Source: an uncultured bacterium (GTDB taxonomy: Bacteria > Patescibacteriota > Minisyncoccia > Phycocordibacterales > PALSA-1337). From it: DNA of 37,385 nt. The translations under genes were made by a program, and so were the position numbers. This document shows positions 14,088 through 22,700 of the stretch, one piece after another. The number at the start of each line of letters is the position of its first letter. Positions within the stretch are counted from its first letter, which is position 1. The stretch is taken from NCBI GenBank assembly GCA_903846945.1, contig CAINCE010000040.1:1-37385 (forward strand), in the 5' to 3' direction. The notes under the pieces are model-generated. The model searched no databases. It was not told where the DNA came from and saw only the letters and a list, made by a program, of their open reading frames with translations.

Positions 14088-14861
14088 TTAAAACTGATTT
14101 ATCAGTCGGATATCGCCAGTATACAGATGTCTGATATCATCAATGCCAAATTTGAGCATCGCTATCCTATCTGGACTGACACCAAAAGCAAAACCTTGGT
14201 ACACCTCTGGATCGATACCGACAGCCTTGAAGACATTTGGATGTACGAGGCCAGCTCCACCCATCTCGAGCCATTTACCTTTCCATTGCATATCAACCTC
14301 CAGACTCGGTTCAGTAAATGGGAAAAAGCTCGGTCGGAAACGGATGACAACATCGTTGCCAAACACTCGCTTGAACATCGCTTCGAGAACTCCCTTCAGT
14401 TGCGCCAAGGTCACATTTTTATCGATATATAATGCTTCGAGCTGATTAAACTGCGCTTCATGTGTCGCATCAGTTGCTTCATTTCTATAGACCCTTCCTG
14501 GCACGAGTATTCTCAAAGGTGGTTTATTGTTCTCCATGTATCTGATCTGGACGGAAGATGTATGAGTGCGCAATACCATTCGCTCGCCTTTTTCTGGGTG
14601 ATTAATTGAGGCATTTGAATTTAGAATTTGTTTAGAATTTAGGATTTCGGATTTCGGATTTGAATTTGACTTTATCCAAAAAGTATCCTGCATATCTCTA
14701 GCTGGATGATCTTTCGGCACATTCAATGCATCAAAGTTGTGGAATTCATCTTCGAGCTCTGGCCCATCAGCTATCTCGAAACCAAGTTCTTGGAACACTG
14801 GGTATATAGCTCGAATGATCTGCGTTATGGGATGTAGATGGCCTTTCTGGTCCGGTTTCAT
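14088..14861 (-). CDS. pheS: Phenylalanyl-tRNA synthetase alpha subunit, N-terminally short
   Basis: A 257-residue catalytic subunit against about 330 in most bacteria. It begins directly at HLHPITQIIRAIYPVFQELGF, so the N-terminal coiled-coil arm that binds tRNA is absent. Class II motifs are present: DHPARDMQDTFW, LRTHTSSVQIRYME, PGRVYRNEATDATH, RFRPSFFPFTEPSLEVD, GGAGLVHPNVFKAVGIDPEVYQGFAFG and the closing DIRHLYTGDIRLINQF. An insertion at residues 65-94 (Asn/Ser/Lys-rich) is encoded largely by a 7-nt repeat. The reading frame stays open only about 11 codons upstream of the ATG before a stop, so the domain is not hidden upstream in frame. It probably shares a transcript with mrdA and pheT. 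Confidence 0.94.
   Translation of the reverse strand: MKPDQKGHLHPITQIIRAIYPVFQELGFEIADGPELEDEFHNFDALNVPKDHPARDMQDTFWIKSNSNPKSEILNSKQILNSNASINHPEKGERMVLRTHTSSVQIRYMENNKPPLRILVPGRVYRNEATDATHEAQFNQLEALYIDKNVTLAQLKGVLEAMFKRVFGNDVVIRFRPSFFPFTEPSLEVDMQWKGKWLEMGGAGLVHPNVFKAVGIDPEVYQGFAFGVSPDRIAMLKFGIDDIRHLYTGDIRLINQF
14617..14670. repeat. 7-nt-period array inside pheS
   Basis: GAATTTA, GAATTTG, an irregular stretch, then GGATTTC, GGATTTC, GGATTTG. It falls exactly in the Asn/Ser/Lys-rich insertion of PheS (about residues 65-82). Confidence 0.7.
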
Positions 14862-14897
14862 ATGAGTATAACTGTAGCAGGAAAACTTTCCATTATC

Positions 14898-14925
14898 CAG
14901 TATCTAGCCTCTAGTCTCTAGTATC
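14898..14925. repeat. 7-nt array between mrdA and pheS
   Basis: Four units: CAGTATC, TAGCCTC, TAGTCTC, TAGTATC. Confidence 0.65.
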
Positions 14926-14930
14926 TCTCC

Positions 14931-16637
14931 TTACTTAAAATACTCCGGCGTATTTGCCTCCATCCAATCCAGCTGCTGACGCATAGCCGCCGCAGCACCG
15001 ATCAGGTTGTGTACTGAACCTTTCTCTAGAGTAACGACAAATGCATACTTCGGTTTATCGTACGGCCAGAAACCGGTGATCCACGAGTTGACTTTATCCT
15101 TTGAGACACCGAGCTCAGCAGTACCAGACTTACCAGCGATCTTTACATATGGAACATTTAGGGCAACACTGGTTCCTATCTGCGTACTGAGACGCATACC
15201 TTCATGAACAACATCAAAATGCTTTTTCGGTATCGGCACTATGGACTCGACATTGACAGCGTCGCCCTTGACTATAGTTGGCGTCAAAACTTTTCCATAA
15301 TTCGCAACGGCAGCAACACCTCGCACGATCTGCATGAGAGTCACCTGGAAACCGTACTGACCGATAGCAGTATGATATGTATCACCTACATACCAACTCT
15401 CGTCAAATGTCTGTTTCTTCCATTCAGGAGTCGGGATCGTTCCAGATTTGTTCATGAGCATAGAATCCGTACCATCCAGAGTCGTAGTTCCAAAACCGAA
15501 CATGCGCAGGTATTTATCTATGTTGATGATACCCATACCTTTCTGATCTTTATACCCACCTCCCACGGTATAGAAATATACATCAGAAGACATAGCTATG
15601 GCATGACGCATATCCAATGCACCTAGATTCTTCCAGTCCCTAAACAGAGTCGATTTTGTGTCGTCATAGGGGTTCGGGATAGAAATAGACCCCATTGTTA
15701 CTATAACGGTACTAGGCTCGATAATACCTTCCGAGAGCGCTCCTAGGGCCATATAAGGCTTTACGATCGACCCTGGGGTATATAGTCCATCTACTGCCCT
15801 ATTCAAAAATGGCAACCTGGAGTCATTGAGCGCCGCCTTCACCGCCCTTTGATCTGTCTTGTCAGACATCATCTGTGAACTATATTCAGGGTAACTAGTC
15901 ATCGCTAAAACCTCTCCAGAATTCACATCCATGATAACCCCTGCACCACCTTCAAATCCTACCCTCTCTGCGATGTCACGAATATTGTTATACAACGCCG
16001 ACTGTACCCTACTATCTATGGACAGATTGACCGACTGACCTTGTTCCGGCGGACGAACGACATTTTCCGAAACAGTATTACCTCTAGCATCGACTTCGAC
16101 GAGCCTCGATCCTGCAGCACCTTTTAGTTGATAATCAAAATTCTTTTCTGAGCCAGATACTCCACGAAAATCCTCCTGGTAATAGAAGCCGTTTGAATCC
16201 TTCGAAGGGTATTGGACATACCCTAGGAGATGAGATAGTCCCGTCGAGGTTGCATACTCTCTAGTTGATACCAGATTTGATGAGTCAGTAGAAGTTGGCG
16301 CGACTGAAGCCGTCGCTGGTGCATTCCAAGCGAGTTCGACTCCATTCCTATCAAATATCACACCCCTTCCTGCAAAGATCGGAACCGGTCGGAGCATATT
16401 TCTCTCACTTCGCGCCACATATTCATCTCCACGAATGATCTGCATGTCGATAGCTTTGATAAAGACGACGACAGCGATCACGGCAAAAACTCCACCCAAT
16501 AGATATAGTGACATTCTAGAGATCGGCTTTTCTATACGTCCTTCAAATTGTGAGGTATCGAAGTTAGGTATGTTACTAGAGTCCAGCATGATCTCATCTG
16601 GATCGATCTCTCTACTCTTTCGGATACGGCGGTTCAT
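14931..16637 (-). CDS. mrdA: Penicillin-binding protein 2 (transpeptidase)
   Basis: A 568-residue class B PBP that cross-links peptidoglycan in the elongation machinery. A cytosolic N terminus (1-40) is followed by one membrane anchor (about 43-62). The dimerisation domain (about 85-200) contains RGVIFDRNGVELAWN. The transpeptidase domain holds all three active-site motifs: S290-I-V-K293, S350-S-D352 and K503-S-G-T506. The SSD and YTPGSIVKP forms fit PBP2/MrdA better than FtsI. It is codirectional with pheS and pheT, 69 bases upstream of pheS. A promoter (TTTACA, 16 bp, TATACT) ends 9 nt before the ATG. No rodA or mreB lies in the window. Confidence 0.92.
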   Translation of the reverse strand: MNRRIRKSREIDPDEIMLDSSNIPNFDTSQFEGRIEKPISRMSLYLLGGVFAVIAVVVFIKAIDMQIIRGDEYVARSERNMLRPVPIFAGRGVIFDRNGVELAWNAPATASVAPTSTDSSNLVSTREYATSTGLSHLLGYVQYPSKDSNGFYYQEDFRGVSGSEKNFDYQLKGAAGSRLVEVDARGNTVSENVVRPPEQGQSVNLSIDSRVQSALYNNIRDIAERVGFEGGAGVIMDVNSGEVLAMTSYPEYSSQMMSDKTDQRAVKAALNDSRLPFLNRAVDGLYTPGSIVKPYMALGALSEGIIEPSTVIVTMGSISIPNPYDDTKSTLFRDWKNLGALDMRHAIAMSSDVYFYTVGGGYKDQKGMGIINIDKYLRMFGFGTTTLDGTDSMLMNKSGTIPTPEWKKQTFDESWYVGDTYHTAIGQYGFQVTLMQIVRGVAAVANYGKVLTPTIVKGDAVNVESIVPIPKKHFDVVHEGMRLSTQIGTSVALNVPYVKIAGKSGTAELGVSKDKVNSWITGFWPYDKPKYAFVVTLEKGSVHNLIGAAAAMRQQLDWMEANTPEYFK

Positions 16638-16646
16638 GTAGGTCCA

Positions 16647-16674
16647 AGTATAGCGCCAAGTGAAAATTTGTAAA
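16647..16674 (-). promoter_or_regulatory. Promoter of mrdA
   Basis: On the minus strand TTTACA (16674-16669), a 16-bp spacer, TATACT (16652-16647), and 9 nt to the ATG, so nearly leaderless. It sits directly against the terminator of the gene upstream. Confidence 0.55.
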
Positions 16675-16675
16675 C

Positions 16676-16700
16676 AAAAAGAGGCATATCGCCCCTTTTT
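16676..16700 (-). terminator. Terminator of the giant secreted protein gene
   Basis: AAAAAG with CTTTTT and inner GGC (16683-16685) with GCC (16691-16693). T runs on both sides allow use in either direction. It lies 27 bases after the stop of the giant gene. Confidence 0.65.
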
Positions 16701-16727
16701 GTATCATTGAATTGATCGAATCATAGA

Positions 16728-19700
16728 TTAATACTCGAATGCTCCCCTCGTCCATGTCGTACGAGCTCTGCCACGTGCATCATATCCATACTCTGAACCG
16801 AGAGTTGCTCCGGCAGTCGTGTTTCCGGTCAATGCATAATTCTTCGTCGTCCAATCGATAAATGGTGAAGTATTCGCTGATATCACCACGTCTCCAGTAC
16901 CAGAAGGGGTATTTGTTGTGTAGATATATTCATTATGATGTTCGCCCCCTGAGGCTACCGAACTGACAGTCGCATTTGCACTATATGCAAGATTATTTAC
17001 AAAAGTATTGCCAGACCCAGAGTCAACGCCGGCAAGTCCACCACCCGGCTGTGGTTTCCCGAGTGCCGAATTCAAGAATGTATTGTTGTAAATATATGAG
17101 TTAGATATTGCAGCAAGCCCGCTGGCGACCTGGCCATTTCCACCGATAATAGCGCGTCCTGTCCAACCTTGATCAAAGACATTTCCGTAAATCTTGGAAT
17201 TAGTTATTTGCGACCCGTTAGCTGATATCACTTCGCTCAACCCTCCATCACCATATGTTCCATAGAAGAGAGAATATCTAACAATGAGATTGGTCGCTGG
17301 CGACCAGAGAGCATTGATAGGATTTCCATGGAAGTTATACGTCTGCGACGTATACATCTGCTCATAAACATTGTATTCCCACGTCACATTACTCCAAGTA
17401 CTCCTTCCTGCCATCACCAATGCTTGGCCCCAACCATAGAAGTAACTATGTGAGATTGTTAGATTACTAACTGACTCGTTGGTGTAACCTGCACTATATT
17501 CAGCAAAGAAGTGTCCGCCACCAGCAGTATTCGGAACGGTTACGTCCGTGGCTGCATACACATGTGATATCGATATATTTGTAAGTTGCAAACCATCGCC
17601 TGTAGTGCCGACATTGAACACGGCATATCGATTAGTAAAATTGATACCATAATCTGCACCATTGTTGTCAGGTGGCAAAACACTGAAGCCCGCACCCTTC
17701 TGACCATCGATCGTCCAGTATGAGGTGTTTACATCAAATCCGTCGATATTGGCTTGTCCTGTACCCATAGTAGTTTGATTCCAACCTATATCCGTTCCGT
17801 GACCTGATTGACCTGTTGCTCCTATAGCTTTCACAATGGAAATAGTTTGTGTGCCGTTTGCTGGAGTATCCAATGTTTTTCGTCCATAGGTTCCATCAGC
17901 TAAGTAGTATGTGGTTCCAGATGTTCCACGGCTGAAGGTTGGCCACCCAGCATATGCATTGCTCCAATCAGATCCATTCTTCAATCCGGCACCTGACGGA
18001 GTGATGTAATAGCAAGTACCAGTACAACCACTAGTTCCACCTCCACTCAATGTAAATGTCGCTGAGATCGCATGATTTGTCACTACATTGGAAAACGTAT
18101 AACTAGTCACTGCTCCCACTGATACCCCATCAACTGTGACAGAGGACACTTGATAGCCTCCAGCTGGTGTGATGGTGTATGTCTGTGATTTACCAGAATT
18201 AACTGTAGTTACTCCGACTGGAGAGATGGTGCCGTTCGAGCCCGCCGTGGCTGTGATGCTGTAGGTGACTGGCGCTAGGGTGCTGCCTGTGTATTCGTAG
18301 GCGCCGATGTCCCAGGCAGAGCCTTGAGGACGAGTGGTACCAATTATATCCTTTGCGAAGAATGTGGCATCCGGCGAATAGCCAGCATCGATTGTACCAC
18401 CAGTTGAAATAGTCGGAATCCAAAGACTGGCTTGCGTGTATCCTTGTCCGCTGGCCACCGACAGCGTCTGAACTAAATTATTCTTTCTCGTATAGCCCGC
18501 CGACGGGCCGTTGTCGTCAGTATAAACACTAGTACCGATAACATGATTATTTTCAATAACTATACTTGACGGTTGTGGAGAACCTGCGCGATTAACTACA
18601 TGGACTAGAGGTGTATTCGACAAAATATACGCTGTATTATTAAATATCTTGTATACACCACTTGTTTGATTTGCACCATAGTCATACGGATCTATCTCAA
18701 TAGCACCCTGGGAACTGATTTGCCCATAAAATATGTTATTGTATGCGTATAGAGTTGCACCACGACCATTCAAGTAAGCCATGTTCGCTCCATAATTTAC
18801 GTCATGAAATATTGAGTTACGAATGTACCCAACATTTGCACCCATGGTCATCGCGTCTAAATATACTCCATTAGTATGATAGTTTGGATCAAAACCACCA
18901 TTGGGGTTACTAATGTTATACATAGTATTATGATCATAATCTAGTGTAAATAGAACCGCACTACTATTGTCATGTAGGATACTATTTTTTATAGAACCAA
19001 CCGCTCTTACCATCACTCCATTCCATCTGCTAGAGTTTTCAGCATTTGATATTTCACAATTATCTATTAAATCCGTTGACTGATTTGATGCTGTTGAAGT
19101 GAAAATGACTCCCCCATGTGCACCATCAGATGAAGCTGTTGTTTTCCATCCATGGAGATAGCAGTTGCTAATAGTGATGTACGATGGGGAACCGCCGGAT
19201 ATGAGACCCGTCCCATCAATTGAACCTGTACTTACATGACTCAACTCAAGCCCATCTATCGTTATGTATGATAAACTTCCGAGTGAAAAAATGCTACTAA
19301 CCAGATAGTTTCCATCGAACACCGGCTTTACCCAACTCGTCCCTGTGTACCATGTTTGATCAACTCCATAGTAATCTCTAACAGTATCTGAACTACCGCT
19401 ATATGCTACGGTCAATGGTAGAGCTGCAGCCGGCCACGTAACCCCTCCCTTGAAGATGAACTTGTCTCCTGCTTGGTGTGTGTATGAACCTGTAAATCCG
19501 ACCATGCCAGGAGCTAGTTTCCATGGAGTAGACTTGGATGTTCCGTTGTTAGCATTAGAGCCTGTTGCGTAGTCTATATAGAAGCAACGTCCAGTACAGG
19601 ACGAGACTGAAATAGTAACCGTCACATTAGCACTCTTTGATAGAGAGACATTCCCCGCAGCATCCTTAGCCCAAGCATAGAGAGTGTAGGTACCGTTAGC

Positions 19701-22700
19701 AGAGACTGTGTAGGAGGTGGGAGCAGTAGATGTCCAGCCAGAAGCAGATGATGTAGGGGCTGTAGCTGTGGTAGTTACCATGTAGCCTGTTACATTTATG
19801 TTGTCTGTGGCTGTGAAGGTAGTTATGGGAACAGTTAGAGAGCTAGAGGTTGAGGGAATAGTGAAAGTGGTGACTGTAGGGGCCTGAGTGTCACCTCCTT
19901 GTGTGCCGGTGTATTCGTAAGCACCGATGTCCCAGACACCACCTGTTCCACGAGTGATACCGTCCATATCAGTGCTATAGAGACTAGCAAGTGTGGTTCC
20001 TGAAGTTGTCGGAGCTGCTAGATGGAAATCCCTGCTAGCAAAGCTCTTAAAGACAGAAGTTGTCGTTGTGAGATTCGTTGCTTGTGTTATACCGCTTCCT
20101 CCATTTTCAAAATATATTCCACCAGTATTTACGGAGATATTGTTCTTGATATCTATCCCACTGGTACTCGAATTAGCCATAACCCTAACTGATGCTTGAG
20201 GTAGATCAACAAAGGTATTGTTGTAGATCTTTATGTTCGTAAATGGCGCCGCCGAGCCACTATCTGCCTCACGGAATTCTACCCCGCGGGCACTGCCGAT
20301 ACCATCATAGAATAGGTTTCCGTATATTTCGACACCAGTGTGAGACATTCCCGGTGCCCAACCCAAGAAGATACCTTCGGCTGAGAAGTTATGAGACACA
20401 TTGTAACGGAAGATTGCGTAGGAACTCCCCAACCACCATATATTGTCATGATTGCCCGCATTTGAACTACTAAGATCGGCAAATTCAGAATACTCGACAG
20501 TCATATAATCATTGCCACCAGTGTTGCTATCCTGTATAGCCGTGGCCATTCCATGAAAATAGCAGTGACTAACTAACATATGAGATGTGTTACCTGCCGC
20601 ACTGTTAGCATTGATCCACATACCCAAGGTGTCTGGTGTAGTTAAGTAAGGATATGCACTAGCTCCTGCAGGTCCTGCTATCTCCATATACTTAAAACTA
20701 TTGTATGGGTGATTGCCGCTGGCCCAATAATTAATGCCTATGGAACCATTACCAAAAACAACCTTAATGCCCGCGTTATGTGTTGCTGTTGCACTGTATC
20801 CGTTGAAGTCGTAGTAGCCACTATTGCCGCTAGATGCTGGTTGGAACGAAAGTGATGAAAAGACTGCTTGTCCAACTCCATATGATGATACCCAACCGGC
20901 ACCATTGCCATGATCAGCGTCTGTTGCCTTCTTGATATAGATGTATGTTGATCCACTGGCATTATCTGCAAAGGTATGCGCACCGTATGAACCATCGGCC
21001 AGATAGTAGGTCGTTCCGCGTGTTAATGTTCCCGGTAAGTTTCCTGCCGCATTGCTCCAACTCGAACCATTTCCTGAGGATCCCGAACGGATGTAGTAGC
21101 AAGTCGTAGTAGGACACGCGCCTCCAGCAACAACCGCACTAAACGTCGCCGTAATCGTATGATTGGCTATAACATTGGAGAAGATGTATGAGGTCACTGC
21201 TCCCACTGATACCCCATCAACTGTGACAGAGGACACTTGATAGCCTCCAGCTGGTGTGATGGTGTATGTCTGTGATTTACCAGAATTAACTGTAGTTACT
21301 CCGACTGGAGAGATGGTGCCGTTTGAACCTGCTGTGGCGGTCAAAGTGTAAGTGGTAGGAGAAACGGAGCCGGTGTATTCGTAGGCACCTCTAGTCATAG
21401 TCGTTCTAGCAGCACCCGTTGGATCCGTAGTTGGAGCGCCTGCTACGATTCCGGCAGCAGTATTAGCCACTAGAGTAAAGTCTTCGTTAGTTATGTCTTT
21501 GAATGGATTTGTTGTACCAGTTGTTGCCCCTGTTTGAGAAGGCACCGTATATGGCTTTCCAGGGTAATAACCAACGAAGTGGTTATAACCTTGAGAATCA
21601 AACATTTGAGGATTGATTCCAGAAGAGTTGTAGAATATATTGTTGTACGCCACATTTCCTGTAGACCTATCTCCAATCAAGCCAAATACGTTAAGAATGC
21701 CGATAAAACTATTGTTGTAAACCTTGAAGTTTGAATTTTGTCTATTCGTCCATCCTCCAACAGCTCCGTCAGATCCTTGCCAACCTGTATTTCCGTTAGT
21801 AAAGACGTTACCATATATTTTGAAACTATCTCCGCCTAACATTAGACCTCCTGTGCTTTCCATCCATGTGAATATGGAATTTGCGAAGGTTATATTATTT
21901 ACCGCAACTCCTCCAGCCGGTCCTCCATTAACCAACAAACCTTGCCATATTGAAGCAAGTTCAGTATGTACGCTTGAATCTATTGCACTTGCTCTCCCAA
22001 ATTTTCCTCCATATAGATACTCTACGAACAAATTACTAGAAGAAACTCTGAAAAGGCAATTACCCATGTCGTGGAAGTAAGCATACCTCACAGTGAGATC
22101 ACTGGCATTTGGCCAAGTCTCGACCGCATGATTATATACTGAAGGTAAACCCCAATATCCAGCAATCTCTATATGAGCAAAATTGAAATGATTCAATCCA
22201 TCCACTCCTAGCAAGATACCTGAGCCTGAACTTGAAGTAGTTACATTGATCTTGAATCCAAATGGAGTCGACGCTCCTTTCCAGTTTCCATGTCCTCCAC
22301 CTGTAACCCCGTCAATATTCCAATAGTTTGTGGTGAACGAGAGAGTACCACTAAACGTCGCCTGATTTCCGTATGAAGCCTGCCATCCGGAAACGCTTCC
22401 TGAATTGGCTTGAGTTGCCTTAACTATGTTTACGTATGTTGTAGCAGATGGAGCTGTATTGAATGTCTTTCCTGAATATGATCCGCCTGCAATGTAGTAT
22501 GTAGCTCCACGAGCGAAGTTCGTGTTCCAACTTGCAGCATCAGTCCATGACGTTCCCCCTCCTGTTCCGTTTGGAGTGATATATCTGCATGTTCCAGTAC
22601 AACCTGCTCCTATAATGTTAGAAGTAAAGACTGCCGTTATGGTACCAGCCGCGGAAATTACAGCAGATTTGGTACAAGTCGTTGCATTTAGGGCGCATGT

